Of a stretch of 64,000 nucleotides of DNA, positions 50,338 to 58,603 are shown in pieces. Within the stretch, counting starts at the first letter, position 1. Every line of letters begins with the position of its first letter. This DNA comes from Anaerolineales bacterium (lineage in GTDB: Bacteria > Chloroflexota > Anaerolineae > Anaerolineales > Villigracilaceae): the NCBI GenBank assembly GCA_019187665.1, contig JABARH010000018.1:1-64000 (forward strand), in the 5' to 3' direction. The notes under the pieces were generated by a model. The model saw nothing but the letters and a program-made list of their open reading frames with translations. It searched no databases and was not told the DNA's origin. Position numbers and translations under genes: made by a program.

Positions 50338-52284
50338 ATGGAATTAAAACATTATTTCGCTCTCATTCGCCGCTGGCTCTGGCTGGGCATTCTAGGGATG
50401 CTCCTGGGCGGAGTGGCCGGTTTTTTTGTCAGCATCAATCTGTCTCCTGTGTACCAGGCGACTACGCGTTTTGTGATTCTGCGCGCGGCTCAATCCAGCA
50501 TGGATTACACCGCCTACCTGGAAAGCCAGCAACTGGTGGAGACCTACGCTCAATTGCTCAGCACAGACTCGGTGCTGGAAGCGGTATCGCAAGAGTTGGG
50601 ATATACTGTCAATGAAAAACAAACGACAGCCAGCAGAGTGGTGGATACACAATTTGTCGTGCTGACGGTGGAAGACGGCAACCCGCAACATGCGGCCGAT
50701 ATTGCCAATGCATTGGTGGCGATATTGGTTCAGAAAAACGATGAGCTGCAGGCGGTTCGATACCAGGCGACCGAGGAAAATTTGCAACGACAGTTGGATC
50801 AGGTCCTGGCCCAGATCAACACCCTTCAGACCCAGATCAACGAGATCTCCAGCGCCACCGTTGCCGACCAATTGAAGCAGGTGCAGACACAGATCGATTC
50901 GCTGCAGACCCAGATCACCGACTTGGAAACGCAGATCGCCAACCTGCAAAAAAAATTCCGAACACCCGAACTGACCGCCGAGATTGCCGACAAAGAAGCC
51001 ACACTGGCGCAACTCCAACCTGTATTGGCGCTCTACCAGCAGGTGTATACCAACCTTGTCGTTCTCGGCAAGCCGGTGGACAGCGCCGATGCCACCACAA
51101 CCCGGCTGGAGCAGTTGCGCACCACACTCGACCTATACCAGCAGATCTATGTCAATCTGCTCAGCAGCCTCGAAGCGGTGCGTTTATCGCGAATACAGAG
51201 CACGCCGACGGTGAAGCAGGTGGAAATCGCCTCTGTCCCAGTGGCGCCCATTCGCCCGCAACCGCTGCAAACGACCGCGTTGGCGGCCATCGTCGGGTTG
51301 ATGCTCGCGGCCGGCGCGGCTTTTCTGATTGAATACCTCGACACCACGCTCAAGACCATGGATGACATCGAGCGGGTTTTGGGCCTGCCGGTCATTGGTT
51401 ATATCGCGCAGATCTACCACAAGAAGGGCAGCGATGAAAGTCTGTACGTCACGCGTCAGCCGCGGTCGCCGGTCTCGGAGGCCTTCCGCTCCCTGCGCGC
51501 CAACCTCGAGTTTGCAGGCGTTGACAAACCCATACGCCGCGTACTGATCACCAGCGCCGGCCCCAATGAGGGAAAGAGCACCATCTCCACCAATCTGGCG
51601 GCCATCATCGCCCAGGGCGGGAAGAAGGTTGTCCTGATAGACGCAGACCTGCGCCGCCCGAAAGTGCATCACTTCCTTCAGATGTCCAACCAGTTCGGGT
51701 TGACCGATCTGTTTCGCAGCGCCATGCCGATGAGCGCGGTGGCGCAAAAGACCGAAGCACACGAGAACCTTCACGTCATCACCAGCGGCGCCCTGCCGCC
51801 CAATCCGGCCGAACTCCTCGCGTCTGAGCGCATGAATGCTTTGCTGAAAGAAGCAGACAAAGGGGCCGACATGGTGGTTATTGACAGCCCGCCGAGCCTT
51901 GTTGCCGACGCGCAAGTGCTGTCTTCGAAAGTGGATGGCGTGATCATGGTTGTTTACCCCGGCCACACGCACTCCGACGCGGCCCTGGCGACGCTCGAGC
52001 AACTCAAGCGGGCGGGTGCGCGCGTGGTGGGTGTGGTACTCAACCGCATCCCGCGCAACCGCGCCGATTACTACGGCGGCTATCGCCATTATTCACCGTA
52101 CTACTACTCCGGCTACCATTATTACTCCGCTGAAGAAGGCTCGCAAAGACGCAAAGCCTCCGGTCTGGGACGCTTCTTTCGCTTTGGCCCCTCCAGCAAC
52201 AACGGAAGTAATGGAAAGAACGGACACAAAAACGGCGAAAAAACAGAGACCGACGAAGCAATAAAACCGGGCAAAACCGGGTAA
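50338..52284 (+). CDS. Wzc/CpsCD-like polysaccharide copolymerase and tyrosine autokinase
   Basis: 648 residues. The N-terminal Wzz domain has membrane helices near 15-38 and 325-345 enclosing a long coiled coil with QINTLQTQINE-type heptads (about 150-230). The C-terminal BY-kinase has Walker A SAGPNEGKSTIST (about 405-417), Walker A' VLIDADLRRPK and Walker B MVVIDSPPSLVAD. The tail contains a Tyr cluster (YYGGYRHYSPYYYSGYHYY) for autophosphorylation, then a Gly/Asn/Lys-rich end. It controls chain length and export in Wzy-type systems. An upstream in-frame start at 50290 has no ribosome-binding site. Confidence 0.92.
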   Translation: MELKHYFALIRRWLWLGILGMLLGGVAGFFVSINLSPVYQATTRFVILRAAQSSMDYTAYLESQQLVETYAQLLSTDSVLEAVSQELGYTVNEKQTTASRVVDTQFVVLTVEDGNPQHAADIANALVAILVQKNDELQAVRYQATEENLQRQLDQVLAQINTLQTQINEISSATVADQLKQVQTQIDSLQTQITDLETQIANLQKKFRTPELTAEIADKEATLAQLQPVLALYQQVYTNLVVLGKPVDSADATTTRLEQLRTTLDLYQQIYVNLLSSLEAVRLSRIQSTPTVKQVEIASVPVAPIRPQPLQTTALAAIVGLMLAAGAAFLIEYLDTTLKTMDDIERVLGLPVIGYIAQIYHKKGSDESLYVTRQPRSPVSEAFRSLRANLEFAGVDKPIRRVLITSAGPNEGKSTISTNLAAIIAQGGKKVVLIDADLRRPKVHHFLQMSNQFGLTDLFRSAMPMSAVAQKTEAHENLHVITSGALPPNPAELLASERMNALLKEADKGADMVVIDSPPSLVADAQVLSSKVDGVIMVVYPGHTHSDAALATLEQLKRAGARVVGVVLNRIPRNRADYYGGYRHYSPYYYSGYHYYSAEEGSQRRKASGLGRFFRFGPSSNNGSNGKNGHKNGEKTETDEAIKPGKTG

Positions 52285-52303
52285 TTCCACTCTCGTTTCC
52301 GTC

Positions 52304-53338
52304 ATGGCGACTTCCGTCAACGCCTCATCCGGCATCTTTCAACGTTGCCCCCACCTGGGATTACAGGACGATCGTTCCACGTTACTAGCCTATCCATCAA
52401 CGTGGAACTATTGTTACCGCGCTGTTCCGCCGGAATCAGTGGCGCTGTTCCACCAGGAAGCAGTCTGCCTGGCTGCCGCACATCAGCAATGCCCGGTGTT
52501 TTTGCGCGCCCAGAAAGGACCTCTCCCCGCGGAGTTGAGAGGACAGCATTCGGCGGCCGCGCCTGTCGGCGGGAGGGGCGGCTGGATCGTGTTCGCGATT
52601 CTCCTGCTCGTTCTTGCCGCGGGAATTTTCCTGTTTTTCCCTCGTCCCGCTGTTCCGCCCGCGAATCCCACCGCTACCGTTGTGCTCCTCACGCAGACCC
52701 ACCCCTCCACCGCGACGAATACACACGGCAGCGATCCGATTAGTGAGATCATCGCCTCCTTCACCGCCGAAGCGGGGACGCGCATTGCGAACTTTTCACC
52801 CACCCCGTTATTTACCGGCACCCCTCCAACTGCCACACGGACCTTCACGCCTACGCGTACATTCACGCCCTCGCGCACTCCCACACGGACATTGACTCCC
52901 ACCATCACGCTCAGCCCCCAGCCCACCTCCACGCGCACGTTGGCGCCGCCCCCGGTGGACGGCGTTTTCTGTGGCTATGAACTGGACGCCCCGTTTGGCG
53001 GCGCAAAGAAATTTCTGCTTCACCGTGTCCTGCCGGGCGAGAACCTGACCATCTATGCCGATACGTACGGCACAACCACGACCGCGATCCTGGCGGTCAA
53101 CTATCGCCTGCCGTTGCCGGTCTGGGCCGACTGGGTGGTTGTGATTCCCTATCAGACTACGGACGTTACCAGCCTGCCCTTGTTCGAACCCTATCAAGCG
53201 GTGGACGCGCGTATTTCCATTGAGGAACTGGCAAGACAGTTGAACGCCAATGCTTCCACCTTAAAGCAATACAACGACTTTCAGGAACCCTGCGCCATTT
53301 TTTCCGGCTGGCTGCTGGTGCCTCGCCCCATTCCATAA
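52304..53338 (+). CDS. LysM-like protein with N-terminal CPHLG Cys motif and one membrane helix
   Basis: 344 residues. Residues 15-63 carry Cys15-PHLGL, Cys37-YR, Cys55 and QCys63-PVF, a four-cysteine module repeatedly joined to LysM or membrane parts in Anaerolineae. A helix follows at about 94-112, then a Thr/Pro-rich stretch with TPT/TRT repeats (about 150-215). The C-terminal 110 residues contain two LysM-like units (HRVLPGENLTIYADTYGTTTTAILAVNYRLPLPVW and ISIEELARQLNANASTLKQYNDF). The Cys module is cytoplasmic and the LysM part outside, presumably binding the cell wall or glycan. Confidence 0.78.
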   Translation: MATSVNASSGIFQRCPHLGLQDDRSTLLAYPSTWNYCYRAVPPESVALFHQEAVCLAAAHQQCPVFLRAQKGPLPAELRGQHSAAAPVGGRGGWIVFAILLLVLAAGIFLFFPRPAVPPANPTATVVLLTQTHPSTATNTHGSDPISEIIASFTAEAGTRIANFSPTPLFTGTPPTATRTFTPTRTFTPSRTPTRTLTPTITLSPQPTSTRTLAPPPVDGVFCGYELDAPFGGAKKFLLHRVLPGENLTIYADTYGTTTTAILAVNYRLPLPVWADWVVVIPYQTTDVTSLPLFEPYQAVDARISIEELARQLNANASTLKQYNDFQEPCAIFSGWLLVPRPIP

Positions 53339-53352
53339 CCCCGACGTTTACG

Positions 53353-55929
53353 ATGCCTTTTTTACAGTTTAATGCGGAGTCGTTGAAAACGATTCTCGAA
53401 CAGATTGACGATCCTGGCGCGCTGGATTCCCATCCGTGGGCAGACGCCGCGTTCGTGCAGGAGTTTGTGACGCGCAACCCAAACTGGGAGGAGGCGAGTC
53501 GCGGCCGTCAATTGGCTCACGCGCTCGAAGAAGTGTTCGCGAATACGCGGCCGGCCGTCCCGCCGCGGCGCGGCAAACGACTGGATACCAGCTGGGGAGA
53601 ATTTGGCCTGCTGGCCGCGCTGTATTTTGCCCCGCTTCAATTTGGCGCGCCCATTCCCGAATCGTTTCGCGACGCGTGGGGGCGCATTGACCATTCCATT
53701 TTGTTATACACCTTTGGCCGCGCCGACGGGGTGCCCGCGCAGCAGGCGCAAACTTATAAACTGGTCGGCGACGAACTGCAGGTCGCTTCGAACAGCACGC
53801 TCAGCGACTGGCATCGAAAGGGGATTCAACAATTGGTCGAAGCGGTCCACGCTCGCGAACGCTTCGCGCAGGAAGCCGCCTCCACGCCGAATCAGGCGGC
53901 GGCTCCGGGGCGAAGCGAGGCGGGAAAGGCGCCCAACCGAGTGAGACGGAAAATCACATGGGTTGTCGCACTATCCCTGTTCCTTCTACTGCTCGCCTGG
54001 GCTGGATTCAAAGCCTGGCGAATTTACAACCTTGCGGCCGTTGTGTGGGAGGATGTCAATGCAATGCGCGGCCTGGGACTGACCGAACCGGATGTGGCCG
54101 CGTTGCAGGCGGCCGGGCCAAAACTTTCCGTGTTGCGCGAAGACGTTCACGCGCTGCACGAGGAGGTTGAGCCGCTTCTTTGGATGGGGCCTTTGCTTCA
54201 ATGGGTGCCGGCGTATGGCGGCGAACTGGCTGAGGCGCGGAATTTATTGATTATGGCCGATTCTACGCTTGCGGCCACAGATGGTTTATATCGGGCGTTT
54301 TCACCGCTGTTGGATACGATCGCAGACACCGACGCCGGTTCGAATTTTGACCTGGCGAAAATCACTCAACTTATGAGCGACGCCCGCCCGCAATTGATCG
54401 AGGCGCAAGCATGGGTGGAGGAGGCCGCCCAGGCCCGTGAACGAATTGACCTGGAACGGCTTTCGCCGCGTACCCGTGAGGCCATGCTGCTTGCCGACAA
54501 GGCGCTCCCATGGATGCAGGATGGAATTGTCATTGCTCTTGAATTTCCGCATATGATGGGCGCCACGGATCAGGGCCCAAAGACCTATCTCCTGCTCGCT
54601 CAGAATGAGGATGAGCTGCGCCCGACCGGGGGATTTATTACCGCCGCGGGAACTTTAATGATGCAGGATGCGCAAATAGGCAATTTGACGTTTCAAGGTT
54701 CAGGAACCCTCGATGACTGGACGAAGGCCTACCCCTCCGCGCCGTGGCAACTGCATCAATATATGAACAGCGAGGTGCTGGTGTTGCGCGACGTGAACTG
54801 GTTTGCCGATTATCGCGTGGCGGCCTTATACGCGGAGACGTTCTATGCCTATCAGAACGACCATTCGGTGGATGGCGTGATCGTCATAGACCAGCATTTG
54901 CTGGTGGAACTGTTGCGCGTGACCGGGCCGGTCCATGTGGAAGGTTCGACTGAACTCATTGGAGCCGATGGCGTGGTGGAATATATGCGCGCCCAAAAGA
55001 TCCCGCCCTGGGAGATCACCGAGGCCAATTCGGCTTTGTGGGACAACAAAGAGTTTATCAACAGGCTGACCACTGCCCTGCTAAACCGGATTCTCGACGG
55101 CGGTTTTGAATTGGAGCAAATGATGCGCGTGCTGCTACAGATGCTCGATGAACATCATATCCTGCTTCAATTCGACAACCCCGCATTGACTCCGGTTCTC
55201 GTCCGCCGCGGCTGGGATGGGGCGATTCGCCCCGGCACGGGTGATTTCCTCATGGCAGTGGATTTCAATTCCGGCTTCAACAAGACCAATGCGGTTGTGG
55301 AAAGACGGCTGGGATACGAAGTGAATCTGTCCCGCCCGGATGCTCCGGGCGCGCAGCTGAGTATTACGCATGTGAACCAGGCCGCTAAGCTTCCCTGCCT
55401 GCCTGAGTTTTTGATGACGCCCATATTGAATGAGATCGAGAAACAACAATACGCGGAGGAAAATTATCCCATCAACCGCTGTTACTGGGCGTATGTGCGC
55501 GTCTATACCGCGCCCGGAACCGAGTTGCTGGACGCCAACCCGCAGACCATTTCCGGCGAGACCCTGCTCAGCGGATTCGATGTCCCGCCGCAGGTGGACG
55601 CGCTGGGCAGGGAGGAGGAACTTCAGGGCGTGCAGGGATTTGGCTTCCTCAAACTGGTGCAAGGCGGCGAAACGGTGGAGACGAACCTCCGCTTTGGGCT
55701 GCCTGCTTTTGTGGTCGTGCAGGAGGCGGATGGATCGTGGAAATATCAACTGCGCGTGCAGAAACAGCCCGGCACGGTCGCGGTTCCGTTCGTGTTACGC
55801 GTCCAATTGCCGACGGGCGCGGTTGTCCAATCCATGCCGGAAGAGGCCGTTTTCGAAAATGGAACGGTCGTTTTGCAGACCGACCTGCAGCTGGATTTGA
55901 ATTTGGAAATTTTGTTCACCGTTCCGTAA
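53353..55929 (+). CDS. DUF4012 membrane-anchored protein
   Basis: 858 residues. A cytoplasmic part of about 200 residues precedes one membrane helix (about 200-222, TWVVALSLFLLLLAWAGF). The outside part contains the DUF4012 signature YLLLAQNEDELRPTGGFITAAGTLMMQDAQIGNLTFQGSGTL (about 415-455) and GVIVIDQHLLVELLRVTGPVHVEG. DUF4012 proteins recur in polysaccharide clusters of Chloroflexota and Actinobacteria; their reaction is not known. It follows the LysM gene by 14 bases, in the same operon. Confidence 0.82.
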   Translation: MPFLQFNAESLKTILEQIDDPGALDSHPWADAAFVQEFVTRNPNWEEASRGRQLAHALEEVFANTRPAVPPRRGKRLDTSWGEFGLLAALYFAPLQFGAPIPESFRDAWGRIDHSILLYTFGRADGVPAQQAQTYKLVGDELQVASNSTLSDWHRKGIQQLVEAVHARERFAQEAASTPNQAAAPGRSEAGKAPNRVRRKITWVVALSLFLLLLAWAGFKAWRIYNLAAVVWEDVNAMRGLGLTEPDVAALQAAGPKLSVLREDVHALHEEVEPLLWMGPLLQWVPAYGGELAEARNLLIMADSTLAATDGLYRAFSPLLDTIADTDAGSNFDLAKITQLMSDARPQLIEAQAWVEEAAQARERIDLERLSPRTREAMLLADKALPWMQDGIVIALEFPHMMGATDQGPKTYLLLAQNEDELRPTGGFITAAGTLMMQDAQIGNLTFQGSGTLDDWTKAYPSAPWQLHQYMNSEVLVLRDVNWFADYRVAALYAETFYAYQNDHSVDGVIVIDQHLLVELLRVTGPVHVEGSTELIGADGVVEYMRAQKIPPWEITEANSALWDNKEFINRLTTALLNRILDGGFELEQMMRVLLQMLDEHHILLQFDNPALTPVLVRRGWDGAIRPGTGDFLMAVDFNSGFNKTNAVVERRLGYEVNLSRPDAPGAQLSITHVNQAAKLPCLPEFLMTPILNEIEKQQYAEENYPINRCYWAYVRVYTAPGTELLDANPQTISGETLLSGFDVPPQVDALGREEELQGVQGFGFLKLVQGGETVETNLRFGLPAFVVVQEADGSWKYQLRVQKQPGTVAVPFVLRVQLPTGAVVQSMPEEAVFENGTVVLQTDLQLDLNLEILFTVP

Positions 55930-56015
55930 ATCCGGCTCAAATCCGAACCAGATAATTCTTAATTAACGAGTAAAATCCGAGACGATATTTCCAAAATTCT
56001 GAAAGGAGAAATCTG

Positions 56016-57017
56016 ATGAAACATTTGGTTCCAATTCTGGTTGTCGTTGCTCTCGTGCTGGCGGTGATTGGCGTAGCCAACGCCGGTCAACTGGCAAAGG
56101 GCAACACGGCAGGCGATAGTTCGCTCTTTCCGAAGTCCATCGTGGTGACCGGCTCCGGCTTCTTCAATGTCGGCGGCGTCTGCACCCTGGACATTAATTA
56201 CAAGGTCGAGAACCTGAAGAACAACATCGACTCCGAAATCCCCATCAGAGAGTCGCAGCAGGTTCCGTGGGCATATTCCCCGCGCGAACTGTTCTACCCC
56301 GGTTGCCACGTTGTCCACTTCAAGAACGATCAGGAAGTCAAACAGGCTGACGCCAACGACGGTTCGTGGACGGTCTGCTTTGGCAACCGCTCTGAACTGG
56401 ATGACAAGATCTATTACTACGCCGACAAGCCCGACAATGGCGTCCGCGAGTGGATCGAACTGCCCACCACCGTGAGCGGCACGTACATCTGCACGGATGC
56501 CATTTACAGCGGCGTATACATGCCCGCTGGTCTGGTCGAACCGACGCCGCGTCCCGGCGGGGTAGGCGAGGGAACGCCTGCGCCCACGCCGCTGCCCGGC
56601 TCAATTCAGCCTCCGCCTCCCTCCAACCGCATCACCGAATCCGGGTCGTACTCGATCGGCGGCATCTGCTCCATCATCGTTCTTTACAAATGGCCCAACC
56701 TTTCCGATGACGTGTGGGTGGAGCCTCTCACGCAGGACACCAAAACCATCCCCTTCCCGCACGATACGGATGTGTTGTACCTGCCCGGCTGTCACGTGAT
56801 TCACTACGAGCCGGTCTATCTCGAGACCACGGAAGAGATGGGCGAATGGAAGATCTGCTTTGCTGAACGCCCCGGAAAAGAAATGACCATTTACTACTAC
56901 ACCGACGATCTCGACTCGATCATCCCGCCGTGGACGCCGCTCCCGACCACCAGCGAGAATGGCCAGGCTTGCGCCCCCGCCAACTGGACCGGCGTGTACG
57001 TCCCAGCCGGACGCTGA
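56016..57017 (+). CDS. Secreted protein with two related Cys-rich domains
   Basis: 333 residues. A signal peptide (1 to about 24, LVPILVVVALVLAVIGVANAG) precedes two copies of a roughly 140-residue domain joined by a Pro-rich linker (about 170-205). Matching segments are GGVCTLDI / GGICSIIV, YPGCHVVHF / LPGCHVIHY, WTVCFG / WKICFA and YICTDAIYSGVYMPAG / QACAPANWTGVYVPAG, so each copy has four cysteines in register, probably two disulfides. Aromatic-rich strands suggest a beta-sandwich. GAAAGGAG precedes the ATG. No known family is recognised; a secreted adhesin or glycan-binding role is only a guess. Confidence 0.8.
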   Translation: MKHLVPILVVVALVLAVIGVANAGQLAKGNTAGDSSLFPKSIVVTGSGFFNVGGVCTLDINYKVENLKNNIDSEIPIRESQQVPWAYSPRELFYPGCHVVHFKNDQEVKQADANDGSWTVCFGNRSELDDKIYYYADKPDNGVREWIELPTTVSGTYICTDAIYSGVYMPAGLVEPTPRPGGVGEGTPAPTPLPGSIQPPPPSNRITESGSYSIGGICSIIVLYKWPNLSDDVWVEPLTQDTKTIPFPHDTDVLYLPGCHVIHYEPVYLETTEEMGEWKICFAERPGKEMTIYYYTDDLDSIIPPWTPLPTTSENGQACAPANWTGVYVPAGR

Positions 57018-57092
57018 TCGCACCTCGCGTACTTCGACATGCTCCGTTGACGAACAGGGCAGAGGATCTCCTCTGCCCTGTTTTAATACCCA

Positions 57093-58526
57093 ATGCGATC
57101 CCGCTTCGCTCCTCCCGCGTTGCTCGTCGCGGCCCTCTTGTGGGTCTATGGCTCGACTCTCGCGCCCGGCCTGACATGGTCGCACGGCGGCGCGGACGGC
57201 GGCGACCTGATCGCTGCGACCGCGACCGGCGGCGTGCCGCATCCCACCGGCTACCCGCTCTATCTCCTGCTCGCGGGGATGTTCCAGCGCCTGCCAATCG
57301 GCCCGCTGGCTTTTCGCACGAACCTGCTTTCCGCGTGCGCGATGATCGGAGCGGCGCTGCTGGTGTTTTTTCTGGTCGAGCAATATTTTTTGCGCGCATC
57401 GCGCCTGGTGGCTGCCTCTTCTGGGTTGGCGGCCGCGTTCTCGTTCGCGCTTGCGCCGCTGGTCTGGTCGCAGGCGGTCATCACCGAAGTGTATGCCCTG
57501 CACGCGCTGTTCGTCGCCGCGCTATTGTTTTTGTGTTCGGGCGTGGCTCCCAATCTGTTAGAAAATAAATTGGATTATGTCACCGGGCTGGCCTGCGGCC
57601 TGGCGATCGGGAATCATCTTACTTCAATCTTTCTGCTCCCGCTGGCCTTATTTTGGAAGCAGGATTGGGCAACGCTTTGGAGACGGATCGCATTCATCGC
57701 GCTCGGACTCTCCTCCTACCTGATCCTCCCATTGCGCGCGGCGGGACATGCGCCGGTCAATTGGGGCAACGCGTCCACCTGGAACGGATTCCTCTGGTTG
57801 GTGTCGGGACGCCTGTACCAGGATGACGTTCTCGCATTGACCATGCCCGGCTTCCTGGAGCGGATTCAGACGTTTGCATCTTTATTGCTCAAACAGTTTG
57901 GTGCGGCCGGGTTGATCCTTGCGCTCCTCGGCGCGGTGATATTTTTTGCGCGGTCGCGCTTTCACGTGAACCTGATCTGGTCGGCGGCTGTTTTTTCGAT
58001 CTTTTCCCTGTTGTATGCCGCGCGTGACTGGCAGGTATATTTAATCCCCACCTTTTTATGTTTTGCGGTCTGGATCGGGATCGCGCTCGGCAACCTGATG
58101 CAACGCTGGCCGCGCAGACAGCTTTGGCTGGCCGGCCTTTTTGGCGTGTGGCTGATCTTTTCCGCCGCGCACACCTGGCCGCACGTAGACCTGTCTCGCG
58201 ACCTGCAAGCCGAACAATTCGGCGCGTCGATTCTCGCGCAAACGCCGCAGGAAGCCATGCTCTTTGTTACCGGCGATGAGGCCGTCTTCACTCTCTGGTA
58301 TTTCCATTTTGCCCTGGGAGAACGCCCCGATGCAGCGGTCGTCGCCGCGGACCTGCTGCACTTCGACTGGTACCAGCAAACGCTGCGGGCGGCGTACCCG
58401 GCCCTGGTTGTGCCGGGCCCGCTTCCCTTTGTCGAGAGCGTACGGCAGGCCAACCCCTCCCGACCGGCCTGTTATGTTGTTTTTCCGCAGGAGGCGCCCA
58501 TTGAATGTCTCGAAGCCTCGCGTTGA
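57093..58526 (+). CDS. DUF2723-family membrane glycosyltransferase-like protein
   Basis: 477 residues with about ten membrane helices. The DUF2723 start is visible: YGSTLAPGLTWSHGGADGGDLIAATATGGVPHPTGYPLYLLLAGMF, with the Asp pair equivalent to the catalytic DG/DE loop of PMT-like GT-C enzymes. The C-terminal 130 residues are extracytoplasmic. It probably transfers sugar from a polyprenyl donor on the outer face. Its acceptor is unknown. Confidence 0.83.
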   Translation: MRSRFAPPALLVAALLWVYGSTLAPGLTWSHGGADGGDLIAATATGGVPHPTGYPLYLLLAGMFQRLPIGPLAFRTNLLSACAMIGAALLVFFLVEQYFLRASRLVAASSGLAAAFSFALAPLVWSQAVITEVYALHALFVAALLFLCSGVAPNLLENKLDYVTGLACGLAIGNHLTSIFLLPLALFWKQDWATLWRRIAFIALGLSSYLILPLRAAGHAPVNWGNASTWNGFLWLVSGRLYQDDVLALTMPGFLERIQTFASLLLKQFGAAGLILALLGAVIFFARSRFHVNLIWSAAVFSIFSLLYAARDWQVYLIPTFLCFAVWIGIALGNLMQRWPRRQLWLAGLFGVWLIFSAAHTWPHVDLSRDLQAEQFGASILAQTPQEAMLFVTGDEAVFTLWYFHFALGERPDAAVVAADLLHFDWYQQTLRAAYPALVVPGPLPFVESVRQANPSRPACYVVFPQEAPIECLEASR

Positions 58527-58592
58527 ATCCAGCGCAACGTCTTCCGTTCGATTTCGTAATTAGAGCGTAAGGTAACATCGTTCAAACGCCGG

Positions 58593-58598
58593 TATACT
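58593..58598 (+). promoter_or_regulatory. -10 box immediately before the kinase gene, apparently leaderless
   Basis: TATACT ends five bases before the ATG at 58604, the same arrangement as at the NusG-like gene. No ribosome-binding site is seen, so the transcript would start at or next to the start codon. A -35 is not obvious. Confidence 0.4.
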
Positions 58599-58603
58599 GT
58601 CGT

